DNA from: Lepidodermella squamata
Taxonomy: Eukaryota > Gastrotricha
Direction: 5' to 3'
Assembly: GCA_047495785.1 (NCBI GenBank)
Contig: JBLDXI010000006.1
Coordinates: 310,001-374,000 of the forward strand
Length of the DNA stretch: 64,000 bases
Positions 1-9,388 of the stretch are shown here, one piece after another. The number at the start of each line of letters is the position of its first letter. Position 1 is the stretch's first letter. A program made the translations under genes and the position numbers. Below the pieces are notes generated by a model that saw only the letters and a program-made list of their open reading frames with translations, was not told the origin of the DNA and did no database searches.

Positions 1-2203
1 CGACGATCGAAGGTCGAGACTGTCGCTCAGCTAAGAACATCGGAATCACCCAAGCCACCAGGCTTGTCACAGCAAGATAATTAGCCATAACTGCTAGAAC
101 AATGCGTTGTTGAATCGGATCGGTCAAAACAATGCAAATTAGCACAGTTGACGCTAAAACGGCACCAGAGTTCATTGGACCTATTGCGACCCACGTGAAT
201 GCGGTGCCTTTCGCACTTCTAGCTGCTCGCTTCCGCAATTGAACGCCGAGGCAACATGCGATAGCGATTGTAACTGCGTTACCGCTCAAAATACCTCCTA
301 ACCAAGCCGTTTGATTCGCGGTGTAGTATGCAGTTGTCAGGAATTCGAAGTAGGTATCGGAATCCGGGGAATATGTTAGGGATTTTATGTAAGTGTCGCA
401 TTTCGTCTGCTCAGACAAGAACCATCCAATCAGTATAATGACGGTCGCGACGGGTAGAATTACGACTGACTTAGCTTTTCTAATTTCAGTCGATTGATTA
501 CTTGCTCTTCGGAATAGAACAGCTTTCATTTGTATCAACTGCGACATCTGGGTGTTGTTGATAGCAGAAAAGCCGATGAGAATCAGCGCTAGCCCGATTT
601 GCCACTGAAGAATTGATGAGATGTAAAATGCAAGCATTGTCCCTCCAATCGAAAGGAAAGTGCTACCGAGAGAGCCAAATAAAGCCATTCGAGACATCTC
701 TTTTTTGACAAATAACAGTCTGCCAATTCCAAATATCGATAGGCACAGAACTACAAGAGTTGCGACAACCATGAAAGCTGAAAATTCAACGGCCTCTTGA
801 TCAGTAGCGATGAACCAAATTGAAGAGTCTCGCGGCGGAGCTTGATCCGAAGTTAGCCACGGGAGACCTCCAACGCCTAAATCAATCGAGTAATCGTCAT
901 TATCCAGGCCGCTTCTTCCATCAAGCTGCCTCGCTGTGCCTAAGGTCCGCAATTTTTCGAATCCAAAATACGTGATCACAACCAAATCCGAAGCAAACTG
1001 CCCAGATGAGCTGTACTTGACCCGACCTGTCCTTAGTCCGACATAATCCAACTTAATTGCTGACTCATTGACGTGGCGCATCACGAGATCGCGGTTGCTT
1101 CGCGTATCTTTCAGCCCGATTTTACCTCCAGTTGCGTTTCTGAGAGCTTTTTCTGCGTTATCGAGGGTGAAAATCGCGCTGAGAGTTGCGTCGTGGCACT
1201 GAAATCTATAGCTGTAGTCGTAACCACGAGAATTGTTCGTGAAAGCATCGTACATAACGTCGAAATCATTCGCTGTGTATCCCAAATCGGTCTTAACATC
1301 ACGGGTCAGCGGGTTTTGGAATTGGCTGAACCCAATAGTGTATTTATACTGCTCAGCGACCATCCTTTTCGGACAATTCGAGGTTAGGAACTCGGGGAGA
1401 GGTTTCAAATCCTTCATCATAGTCCCATAAACCAAGAAGACATACCTGCTACCAGTAATTCCCATTTTATAGGTCCAGCAGAAGAAAAGCTGGACCATTT
1501 GAATGTTAGTCGACCAAACCACGATGATTCTTGCATCACTTTTCTGTAGCGACACTATAGAGGTAGGGTCTTCGAGGGACATGACCCCGTCATACCAGAT
1601 CACGCTCAGGTTTTTCTGAATCGCCATTTGATACAAAAGGTCACCACTTCCGAAGTCATTGCTGCTTGCGAGGTTAACCAAAATAGCGATTTTCGTCCAG
1701 TTGCCGATACTTCGGATGAATTGAAGTTGCGCATGAGCTGTTGCGTAGCTTATCCATCGATTCAGGTACAGGTTAGGGTACCGATTTCTATCGACTAAAA
1801 CAGCGCCTGAGCAAGAGATTGAGAAAGCGACCATATCCATATGGTGTAAAACAGGGCCGATTCCTTTACAACCACTGGTGTAGTACCCGATGATGGAAAC
1901 AGGGGCCACGGTCGAGTTGTTAGCTTCGTGAGTTGATTTCAGGCCGATGAGTTTCTTCACCGTGTCCAAACCGCCGACTCCTTCATCATCGCCGATAAGG
2001 TCGATGTTGTAATCCGGTAAGATTTTGCTTTGATTATTTACCAGATTCACTGCTAGTTGAGATGAGTAGATGCAGTCAAGGCCTGCCGTAGCTGGACCGT
2101 CTGACATAGGAACAAGCTCCAGCAGCTTCAGGCTGTAAGGCTTAGCTGCGACAATGGCGCCAGCTTTCAGCCATAAAAGAAGCAATGGTAGTGTTCGCAA
2201 CAT
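1..2203 (-). CDS. Family C (GABA-B-like) G-protein-coupled receptor, 3' end cut by window edge
   Basis: Reading the minus strand from ATG at 2203 gives about 734 codons without a stop or intron, running off the left edge. An in-frame ATG also lies at 2209; the codon ending at 2258 is a stop. The protein opens with a signal peptide (MLRTLPLLLLWLKAGAIVAA). A periplasmic-binding-protein-like (ANF receptor) ectodomain follows, roughly residues 30-460, with motifs such as GYYTSGCKGIGP and DARIIVVW. Membrane segments start near residue 475, and the last visible part, WVIPMFLAERQSRPSIV, looks like the end of TM7. In this family such a receptor binds a small ligand outside the cell and couples to G proteins. 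The same architecture and matching motifs (YxSSGCK, DARIIV) occur in the gene at 14209, so the two are paralogues. The ligand is unknown. The C-terminal tail lies outside the window. Confidence 0.85.
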   Translation of the reverse strand, partial: MLRTLPLLLLWLKAGAIVAAKPYSLKLLELVPMSDGPATAGLDCIYSSQLAVNLVNNQSKILPDYNIDLIGDDEGVGGLDTVKKLIGLKSTHEANNSTVAPVSIIGYYTSGCKGIGPVLHHMDMVAFSISCSGAVLVDRNRYPNLYLNRWISYATAHAQLQFIRSIGNWTKIAILVNLASSNDFGSGDLLYQMAIQKNLSVIWYDGVMSLEDPTSIVSLQKSDARIIVVWSTNIQMVQLFFCWTYKMGITGSRYVFLVYGTMMKDLKPLPEFLTSNCPKRMVAEQYKYTIGFSQFQNPLTRDVKTDLGYTANDFDVMYDAFTNNSRGYDYSYRFQCHDATLSAIFTLDNAEKALRNATGGKIGLKDTRSNRDLVMRHVNESAIKLDYVGLRTGRVKYSSSGQFASDLVVITYFGFEKLRTLGTARQLDGRSGLDNDDYSIDLGVGGLPWLTSDQAPPRDSSIWFIATDQEAVEFSAFMVVATLVVLCLSIFGIGRLLFVKKEMSRMALFGSLGSTFLSIGGTMLAFYISSILQWQIGLALILIGFSAINNTQMSQLIQMKAVLFRRASNQSTEIRKAKSVVILPVATVIILIGWFLSEQTKCDTYIKSLTYSPDSDTYFEFLTTAYYTANQTAWLGGILSGNAVTIAIACCLGVQLRKRAARSAKGTAFTWVAIGPMNSGAVLASTVLICIVLTDPIQQRIVLAVMANYLAVTSLVAWVIPMFLAERQSRPSIV

Positions 2204-3089
2204 TGTCATTAGGTATGAGGATGAAAATAAGTCAACTAAGAAACATGCAGAATGAACTCATCAAAATAAAAGCGTCTTTTTTAAGTCAAGGTGACTATTT
2301 TTGAGTGATCATCAGTTCGAAAGGCGGCAAAATTAACAAGTTAGAAACGTAAGTAGGGCATCTTAAAAATCCATAATCGCTAATAGATTAGGTAGCTCGT
2401 TTTTTTAGGGCAATGCTTCATAATTTAGCTGATTGTTTTGATGAATTTATTTACATAGACATAGCGGAACAAGTCATTAGCAAAGTTTTCACGTGGAATT
2501 ACAAAAGCCAGGGCTGCAAAAATAAAAACATAAAAAATGCTGTATTGGCTGAGCTGGATATTTCGATTAAATTCAACCTAGAAACACTGAGAAATTGCAA
2601 ATAGATGCGCAAATTTCATTTAATCGATTGATGAGCATTTAGCGAGCAAGTGTCCCTTATAAGCTAAGAGCATCTCCATCCTGCTTGCAGTAGATTTCCT
2701 AATTCTAGCGAAGGAAGTGGGATTTCGCCGAAAGGGGAAGATGTACCACAATATACTAGGCGAGGGGTGATTTCGGGCAATCAAGCTTGCAAAAGAGAGA
2801 TGAACACCTCATCGCCCTGCTACTATCCCTGCACTGTAAAACTCAATTCAATAAGCGTGAAGCTCAACTGTCTGCTGCTCGCTGTATTCCTACCTTATGC
2901 CAAATTGTAGCATAAGGAACCTTAATGCAGAGAATCCGAAATAAATTTGCTTGCACTTCAGTTTTCAAGTCGCATTTTATCCTCGCAACTACTTCAAATA
3001 TCGAAATATAATTCTTTTTATTTTCGATGGCCATGAAACTGAAGCATAACATACACAAGCAAACTCAAGCCACATTGCTTATTATTGTA
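2204..3089. other. Intergenic, upstream region of the family C receptor
   Basis: I see no gene here. About 2250-2325 and 2606-2750 are recognisably similar to 4835-4905 and 4950-5107, so this stretch is one copy of a tandem segmental duplication. Short ORFs in it show no protein motifs. Confidence 0.6.
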
Positions 3090-3310
3090 CAACCTTGCTA
3101 GCTCAGTAGCTCAGCTTGCGCCGACTATCAAGAAGGCGAGGACGGGCGGCGGACGGCAGGGTAGCTTGGTAGCTCAAAGTTACGTACGTTTTTAAACGAT
3201 AGCTTTGCTGAAATCTCAGGCTGGTACGGAAGCTGTAATCCACGATAAGGCGTAAACCGTAATGTGTTCACTAGTCACTAGGAATCTGCTTGATATTATG
3301 CCACGTCAGC
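3090..3310. repeat. About 220-bp repeat, copy 1 of 3
   Basis: The segment contains the ordered landmarks GTAGCTC, AATAGCTTTGC-like, GGCTGGTA..., CGTAAACCGTAATGTG and ACTAGTCACTAGGAA. The same order recurs at 3345-3560 and 5575-5770. It is non-coding, and its function is unknown. Confidence 0.65.
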
Positions 3311-3344
3311 TTTCAAGTCGCATTTCATCCTCGCAAGCAACCTT

Positions 3345-3560
3345 GCTTATTAATGTATGATGTTAGAAACCAAGCTGGTAGCTAATTTTGCTCAAGAAGG
3401 CAAGGATTAACAACAGTGGCAGCTTGGTAGCTCTGATAAGACAGTTTTGCAGTACCGAAATCACCGGCTGGTATGGCAAATACTGTAACCCCCACAAGCC
3501 GTAAACCGGTAATGTGGACACTAGTCACTAGGAAACCGGCTGACTGTTTTTACTGTCCTA
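3345..3560. repeat. About 220-bp repeat, copy 2 of 3
   Basis: This copy shares the order GCTTGGTAGCTC, CAGTTTTGCAGTACCGAA, GGCTGGTA, CCGTAAACCGGTAATGTGG and ACTAGTCACTAGGAA with the neighbouring copy. It lies directly downstream of copy 1, so the two form a local tandem duplication. Only one such copy (5575-5770) is seen in the second segmental unit. Confidence 0.65.
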
Positions 3561-3609
3561 GCACATTTCCTTGCGCTTCAGTCACATGTTGACTACTTTT
3601 AGTCTCTAG

Positions 3610-3718
3610 CAGTGTAGAAGATGGACATTTTGCCGAAAGGGGGATATAGGTAAGGGTCCCCCCTTATATCTCGAAGCAGGGACAGTCCCCCCCGTCCCCC
3701 CCGCCATCTTCGACACTG
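3610..3718. mobile_element. Non-autonomous hAT-type MITE with 8-bp target duplication
   Basis: The 109-bp element begins CAGTGTAGAAGATGG and ends CCATCTTCGACACTG, near-perfect terminal inverted repeats of 15 bp. It is flanked on both sides by GTCTCTAG (3602-3609 and 3719-3726), an 8-bp direct repeat as expected for hAT insertions. The interior is rich in G and C runs and has no ORF. The duplicated segment near 5790-5815 continues from ...TTTTAGTGT to ...TGTCC without the element and gives an empty-site comparison. Confidence 0.75.
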
Positions 3719-3790
3719 GTCTCTAGTGTCCATATATTTCTCGCGTTCATCCATGCTTTATCGATATGTATGGCCAGACTGAGTTCTGTA

Positions 3791-3940
3791 GCGTGATCGC
3801 ACAAGGTGAGAGTAAAATGTAAGGTGTAAGAGAATACTTAAAGGTCTATTGAGGTGCGCGGCCAATCTTATCAGCGTAGACGTACCAGACGAATCAGCTG
3901 TCGGTTTTGGAGGTGTCGAGATAAGATAAAAAGCACTAGA
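3791..3940 (+). promoter_or_regulatory. Conserved upstream module of plus-strand Ly6 copy 1
   Basis: GCGTGATCGCACAA at 3791 lies about 214 bp before the ATG, CTTATCAGCGTAGACGTACC at 3867 about 137 bp before it, and GATAAGATAAAAAGCAC near 3923 about 80 bp before it. The same three blocks, in the same order and at nearly the same distances, precede the copy at 6090, and the first two precede the copy at 7488. TTATCAG and GATAAG fit the binding sites of GATA transcription factors. That they act as such here is inferred. Confidence 0.6.
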
Positions 3941-4004
3941 AATAATTATTACCCTTAATATGTTTGCCTCTTCAACGTGAAACAACAAAAGAAATTAGCT
4001 AAGT

Positions 4005-4327
4005 ATGTCTCGCCTCACCCTTGTCGCCTTTGTATTCACTGCCCTGGTAGCTGGTTCTTGTAAGCTGGCTAACTTGCACTTTCGCTGTCTCTGACCTCTT
4101 GCATTTCAGACGCCATTCAATGCTATAGCGGTGTAAATGGAGGGTACACTGTGATGAGCAACTGCAAGACGTGTGTCAAGTCGTTCGTAAAAGTTGGCGG
4201 TGTCGAAAGTACAGCAAAAGCGTGCCTCCCCACAGGTAACTTTAATATGGGATGTACACCGAGTTCAGCTGCCGGCATTTCCGCAACCGTCTGCTACTGC
4301 GACACCGACCTTTGCAACAGCGCTTAG
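4005..4327 (+). pseudogene. Ly6-like gene, copy 1, missing its GPI-anchor tail
   Basis: Exon 1 (4005-4059) encodes the signal peptide MSRLTLVAFVFTALVAGS. A 50-bp phase-1 intron (4060-4109) follows, and exon 2 starts YAIQCYSG. The Ly6 core is intact, with eight cysteines and the ending CYCDTDLCNSA. Where paralogues continue NSAQ..., this copy has TAG at 4325-4327 and a deletion of about 20 bp. The remaining GPI-signal codons (GCTATCACTGGCTCC...) follow out of frame. The gene therefore either makes a secreted, unanchored Ly6 protein or is a recent pseudogene. Splice sites, promoter module and core are undamaged, so expression of a soluble form is possible. I file it as a pseudogene because the lesion is clear and the function of the product is not. 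Confidence 0.7.
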
Positions 4328-4504
4328 GTGCTATCACTGGCTCCATCCTACTCGCCGCCTATTTCTTAAATTTATATAACAAGGCTCATATTTTTAATAT
4401 CATTGTCTCCTGATATTGACGGTATCTTTGCACTACATTCCAGAATATGTATTCAATATGTATTCAATATTCCAATAAAATCAGCACTTATTTCAGACAG
4501 CGGG

Positions 4505-4690
4505 GTACCGCTTTGATTGTTGACCAGATTCACTGTTAGATGAGATGCGTATATAGACGCAGTCAAGGCCTGCTGTAGCTGGGCCGTCTGACATTAGCCC
4601 GAGCTCCAGCAGCTTCAGGCTGTAAGGCTTATCTTCGGCAATGGCGCCATTTTTCAGCCATAGAAGAAGCAATGGTAGTGTTCGCTATGT
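4505..4690 (-). pseudogene. Duplicated 5' fragment of the family C receptor gene
   Basis: This stretch closely matches 2030-2200, the signal-peptide and early ectodomain codons of the receptor at 1-2203. Shared landmarks include TCAAGGCCTGC, TGTAGCTGG, CCGTCTGACAT, AGCTCCAGCAGCTTCAGGCT and AGAAGCAATGGTAGTGTTCG. The start-codon region has diverged beyond 4690, but similarity resumes at about 4835-4905 (upstream of the receptor). The rest of the receptor is absent. It is a by-product of the segmental duplication that produced the neighbouring Ly6 copies. Confidence 0.8.
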
Positions 4691-5260
4691 TCGCTGTCTC
4701 CTGCTACTACACCTTTCCAGTCCTAAATCTGAACTTGTCCTGCAATTATATGTTGTCCCTTACGTTGTCAAGCTGCCCTCTCTTGGGCGTATGAGCTTTC
4801 AAATAAATAAATATATAAATATAAATTGTCATTATGGGGATGAGAAAGTCAAAATCGTCTTTTTCAAGTCAAGGTGACTATTTTTGAGTGATCATCAGTT
4901 CGAAAGTCCAATTGTCACCCTGTCACCAATTTCCGAAGAAACAGATTCGCAAAATGTCATTCAATCGATCAATAAGCACTCAGCGAGCGAGTGTACCTAA
5001 TGAGCAATGAAACCTTTCCGGCTCCATCCTGCTTGCAGTGCCTTTCCAAATTCGCTATAATTGTAGCAAAGGAAGTAGGATTTCGCCTAAAATGCAGATG
5101 TACCACTGTAACCGGTGTTATTGTTATTAATACATTAGGCAATATGCTTTCGAGAGTCCGGGGAGCAATCAGGCTTGCAAAAGAGAGATAAACACCTCAC
5201 CACACTGCTATTTTTCCTGCACTTTAAAATTCAATTCAACAAGGGTGAGGCTTAACCCGT

Positions 5261-5390
5261 ATCAACAATTTTCAGTATTATGTAGGATGAAATATGCTAA
5301 TGAGCACTTTTCATTGTGATTTCACGCACTGAACAATGAAAAGTGCTCATTAACATATTTCATCTTACGGAATACTGAAAATTGTTGTTG
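5261..5390. repeat. Long imperfect inverted repeat (fold-back)
   Basis: The left arm, about 5264-5317, starts AACAATTTTCAGTATT. The right arm, about 5333-5388, ends AATACTGAAAATTGTT and is its reverse complement with few mismatches. The loop is about 15 bp. The structure could be a MITE or a double-stranded RNA-forming hairpin. I saw no convincing target-site duplication and no such hairpin in the other copy of the duplicated segment. Confidence 0.7.
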
Positions 5391-5574
5391 AAAATGGTAC
5401 GGGAACTGCCTGCTGCTCGCTGTAATTCTAGGCTCATAAGAATAAGCAACAAAACTGCAGAGAATCCGAAATAAATGTGACTGTGCAGGCTCGTCAACCT
5501 TCGCATGTCAACGCAACCGCTTGAATATCGGAATATAAAATACTTTTATTTTTATTTTCGATGGCATTGAAACA

Positions 5575-5770
5575 AAGCTTGCACGTCAGCTTGCTCCGAT
5601 TATCAAAAAGGCAAGGACTGACGAAAGTGGCCGCTTTTGGTACCTCACAGTTGCGTACATTTCTAAAACAATAGCTTTGCAGTATCGAATTCACGGGCGG
5701 GTTGGCTATAACACCAGCCGTACGCCGTAAATGTGGTCACTAGTCACTAACAGTTTTTATTGTCCGCGCA
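5575..5770. repeat. About 220-bp repeat, copy 3 of 3
   Basis: The segment holds AACAATAGCTTTGCAGTATCGAA, CGCCGTAAATGTGGTCACTAGTCACTAACAG and TTTTTGCGCTTCAGTCA-like blocks in the same order as 3345-3560. It precedes Ly6 copy 2, just as the other repeats precede copy 1. Confidence 0.6.
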
Positions 5771-5886
5771 ATTTTTTGCGCTTCAGTCAATTGTCGACTA
5801 GTTTTAGTGTTTAATGTCCAGAGATCCCTTATCATTTCGCGTTTATCCGTAAAAGTGATAAGTGGTCTAACTGAGTTCTGTGTAAG

Positions 5887-6015
5887 GCGTGATCGCACAA
5901 GTGTAGCAGAAGACTTGAGGTCTATGAAGAGGCGCGGCCAGTTTTATCAGCGTAGGCGTACTAGACAAATCAAATGTCGTTTATGGAGGTGCGATGATAA
6001 GATAATAAGCACTAG
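5887..6015 (+). promoter_or_regulatory. Conserved upstream module of plus-strand Ly6 copy 2
   Basis: GGCGTGATCGCACAAGTGTAG starts at 5886, about 200 bp before the ATG. TTTTATCAGCGTAGGCGTAC lies at 5942 and GATGATAAGATAATAAGCAC near 5993. The spacing matches the module before copy 1 within about 15 bp. The TTATCAG and GATAAG elements are candidate GATA-factor sites. Confidence 0.6.
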
Positions 6016-6089
6016 AAATGTGTGAAGGATTCTTATCCTTAATATTTTTGTCTCCTTAACGTAAAACAGCAAGTGAAATAAGCTAAATC

Positions 6090-6478
6090 ATGTCTCGCCT
6101 CACCCTTGTCGCCTTCGTCTTCACAGCACTGGTAGCTGGTTCATGTAAGCTGGTTCACTTGGCATTTCGCTGTCTCTAACCTCTTGCATTTCAGATGCCA
6201 TTCAGTGCTACAGCGGTATAAATGGAGGTTACACCGTGGAGAGCAACTGCATTGCGTGTGGCAAGGGCATCGCAAAAATCGGTAGCGTCGAAAGCACAGC
6301 AAAAGCGTGCTATGCCACAGGTAGCTACAAAATGGGATGCACATCAGAGTCAGCTGGCGGCATTTCCGCAACCACGTGCTACTGCGACACCGACCTTTGC
6401 AACAGTGCCCAGGTCACTACCGGCGGTCGAGCTGCTATCACTGGCTCCATCCTGCTCGCCGTCTATTACCTACTTTAA
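6090..6478 (+). CDS. Ly6/uPAR-like GPI-anchored protein, plus array copy 2
   Basis: Two exons, 6090-6144 and 6195-6478, flank a 50-bp phase-1 intron (GTAAGC...TTTCAG) and encode about 112 residues. The signal peptide MSRLTLVAFVFTALVAGS is followed by a mature Ly6 domain starting AIQCYSG. It has eight cysteines and ends with the diagnostic CYCDTDLCN. The tail NSAQVTTGG...ITGSILLAVYYLL is a small-residue site plus a hydrophobic run with no charged end, typical of GPI attachment. Such proteins sit on the outer face of the plasma membrane. In animals some modulate ion channels and others act as receptors or junction components, and the role here is unknown. It is nearly identical in plan to the copies at 4005 and 7488. 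The ATG choice is supported by the conserved signal peptide in all copies. Confidence 0.9.
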
Positions 6479-7284
6479 ATAACAGCAACTGTCATCATTC
6501 GAATCACAATTCTTTACATATCATCGATTTCTCTGTTATTGAATACTAATTTGATGTCAAGAGCCTTTCGAATATTTTATCATGTGCAATAAGGGCTGGT
6601 CAAATTAATTAACAGTTTTCAAAAGTATCCATAAGTCATACCTTTGCCTACAGAATGCGTAGAAGTGCAGATGATTAAAAACCGTTCAAATGCTCGCTGA
6701 AAACGTAGAAACCTAGTCTCTCAACTAGCTTTGGCATCCATTGAAACCTCGTTTTATTGCTCCTTAAAGCGGCAGTGAAATACACAAGCTTTAAACCCAA
6801 CTGGTCCTTTTAAAAAAATGATTAGTTTTTGACTAACTCAGCTCGAGCTGGGGAATTACCGACTGATAGGAATTTTTCCTATCATACAGGATCCGGGTAA
6901 TATCGAAATACTCAGCTAAACTATATAATACTTGCACTGCTGTGACATTAGCTGGATTTATGGTTGAAAACATTGGCTGCGATGCAGAATTAATGCTGAA
7001 AGTTGGAATATGAAAAACCGAGGATGTCCCCTACCATGTATAAAGATGGAAGTGACATAGCTGAATCTAACGGATTCTCACCTTGATTACAATGGCAACT
7101 CATCTTTTGACACCGCTTTGGATTAAAATCACGGATTTTCGACAGACACTCAATTATCAGTTTCGTCATCGGAGAAAACATCAAGATCGTGGAGACTTGG
7201 CGATAGCTGTATGCTGTCAATTGATTCCACATCGTTTCGCGTATTATTCCCTAAGCTGATAAGTTGCGAGACCAAGTTCCGTGA
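6479..7284. other. Intergenic segment duplicated at 7885-9010
   Basis: I see no gene. The segment shares ordered blocks (TTTGATGTCAAG.GCCTTTCGAAT, CTCTCAACTAGCTTTG, GAAACCTCGTTTTATT, ATACACAA.GCTT) with 7950-8215, and the first block recurs at 12632. A short perfect palindrome, TGATAGGAA/TTCCTATCA with a 3-bp spacer, lies at 6864-6884. The region is a 3' flank carried along when Ly6 copies duplicated. Confidence 0.6.
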
Positions 7285-7360
7285 GGCGTGATCGCACAGG
7301 TGTAGCCAAAGGCCTAATGGCCTATTGAGAGGCGTGGCCTATTTTATCAGCACTGGCGTA
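7285..7360 (+). promoter_or_regulatory. Conserved upstream module of plus-strand Ly6 copy 3
   Basis: GGCGTGATCGCACAGGTGTAG begins at 7285, about 200 bp before the ATG, and TTTTATCAGCACTGGCGTACCA lies at 7342, about 145 bp before it. The downstream GATAAGATAA block seen in copies 1 and 2 is not recognisable here. Confidence 0.55.
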
Positions 7361-7487
7361 CCATACTCATAGTATATCCCACTTTGATTATGGAATTCTC
7401 GAGAAAAACTAAGTTGCATTGGGATTTTGGTATAGCCTGAATTCTTAACTTTTTTGTTTCAACGTAAAACAGCTAGTCAAGTAAGCT

Positions 7488-7884
7488 ATGTCTCGCCTCA
7501 CCCTTGTCGCCTTCGTCTTCACAGCACTTGTAGCTGGTTCTAGTAAGCCAGCTCACGTACACTATGTATTCGCATTTTCTAGCTTCCTAAATTTTAGACG
7601 CCATTCAGTGCTATGACGGTTTGAATGGTGCTTACACAACGGCGAGCGACTGCAAGTTATGTGCCAAGGCGAAGTACAAAGTTCGCGGTGTCGAAACCAC
7701 TGCTAAAGCGTGCCTCGCCGAGGATAGCTACAAAACTGAATGCCAATCGGGTACAGTTGGCGGTCTTTCCGCGACCGTCTGCTACTGCAGCACTGACCTT
7801 TGCAACAGTGCCCAGGCCACTACTGGCGCTCGAGCTACTGCTATCACTGGCTCAATTCTGCTTGCCGCCTATTTCTTAATTTGA
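7488..7884 (+). CDS. Ly6/uPAR-like GPI-anchored protein, plus array copy 3
   Basis: Exons 7488-7542 and 7598-7884 are separated by a 55-bp phase-1 intron (GTAAGC...TTTTAG) and give about 113 residues. The signal peptide is MSRLTLVAFVFTALVAGS, identical to copies 1 and 2. The mature part begins NAIQCYDG and carries the eight-cysteine Ly6 pattern ending CYCSTDLCN. The GPI tail NSAQATTGAR...ITGSILLAAYFLI is intact. The codon split across the intron is A|AC (Asn), where most siblings have T|AC or T|AT (Tyr). Confidence 0.9.
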
Positions 7885-8600
7885 ATGACAATCAATGATG
7901 TCACCATTCAAATCGCAACTCATTGATTTCTCTGTGACTGAATACTTAAGTTTGATGTCAAGCGCCTTTCGAATTTCCCATCGTGAGAAATAACGGCTGT
8001 TCCAATAACATTTCACGAAAGTATCCACAAGCCATATTAACTTTACCATCAGAATGAGTAATATAGTACAGACGATTGAAAACCTTTCATATCCTCGCTA
8101 GGTGAAGTCTCTCAACTAGCTTTGATGGCATCTATTGAAACCTCGTTTTATTATTCCTCGAAGCGGAATTGAAATACACAAAGCTTCAAACCCTGCCTGT
8201 CCTTTTAAAAATCGAACACAACGCGGTATGCGTGGTCATTTTCCGAAACAACTCTGGTTTATTAGCTGGGCCTAGCTCCACGTAGCTGAGGATGTATTCA
8301 GCTTTCAACTAACTCTGCTCGAGCTGGGGAAAATATACGTTTTCGACTGTTACCACTTTTCGACATCGAATACTGACGAATCGCGAATCCACTTTTTTAC
8401 GATGGATCGTGGATCTGTGATTAACAATTTGGACAACACAGAAACTTTGAAGATTGCTAACCAGTAGACGAGCCACTGTTCTTCATTAGTCGCATCTAAC
8501 TGATTCCGGCTTTGGGTCCGGTCCCATGCAGAGGCTTGGAAGGCCTTTACAATGCATTGTCCTCAGGAAGAATGAACGCCTATGCACAAGCGAAATTGCG
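7885..8600. other. Intergenic, no gene seen
   Basis: This is the second copy of the 6479-7284 flank (blocks listed there). AT-rich non-coding sequence follows up to the hairpin at 8601. I find no ORF with recognisable protein features. Confidence 0.5.
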
Positions 8601-8699
8601 ATGCAAGAGTGAAGTTTGTTGAATGCCAGATCCAACCAATCGTTCCGCAGAAAAACGACTGGTTGGATCTGGAGTTCTGGAAAAACTTCACTCTTGCAT
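8601..8699. repeat. 99-bp hairpin (nearly perfect inverted repeat)
   Basis: The left arm (8601-8644) starts ATGCAAGAGTGAAGTTT and contains AGATCCAACCAATCGTT. The right arm (about 8653-8699) contains AACGACTGGTTGGATCT and ends AAACTTCACTCTTGCAT, its reverse complement with a few mismatches and a small bulge. The loop is about 8 bp. The length and pairing fit a microRNA-like or siRNA-type precursor, or a small fold-back insertion. Transcription is not shown. Confidence 0.75.
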
Positions 8700-9388
8700 G
8701 TTTTTCTTTTTTTCCTATCTCAGATCACAGCATGGATACGGGTAAAATGGAAATACTCTGCTCTGAAGCCATGTTCCTACTTTGAATGTCGAAGTAAAAC
8801 ACCTACACTGCTGTGATATTAGCTTTTCATGTGGCCATGATGCAGTCTAATGTTGAAAGTTGAAATGTTTTACAAGATCCCCTTTATTGTAAACATGGAG
8901 TAACTGAATCTATACGAATTGGACCATGATTCCACTGACTACTCAGCTTTTGGCGCCGTGAATTAGAGATCGCGGATTTTCGAATGACAATCAACTGTTA
9001 GTTTCGCCAGAATTCACTAATGAATTTGATGAAGCGGACCTTAATGTAGCATGAATCATAATTTTTGCACTTGACGACGGGATTCATCCAGAGAATTTTG
9101 CGAAATGGTCGGTAAGCAACAATAGTCGTTGAACCATGTCACTTTTCGCCTACCACATACCGTTCACCGGCCGGAATTTCCCATTGGATAAGCGCTGAGT
9201 GGGAGGTGAGATCTATATGACCTAATTTTTTCAATAGTAATCATCACCCCACTCAATCATGTTATCCCTTTCAGGTTAAGTTGACCCCTATCAGGGCAGT
9301 TTGAGATAAAGAAATTTTTCGATTACAAATTCAGCTAGAATGCTTCCTAAGATTTCACTCATTTCACGCAAAACAGTTTATATAATCA
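8700..9388. other. Intergenic, no gene seen
   Basis: Parts of 8740-9010 resemble 6900-7170 (ATACTCTGCT, GCTGTGATATTAGCT..., GATCGCGGATTTTCGA), so the duplicated flank continues here. Beyond 9010 the sequence is single-copy as far as I can tell, up to Ly6 copy 4. Confidence 0.45.
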
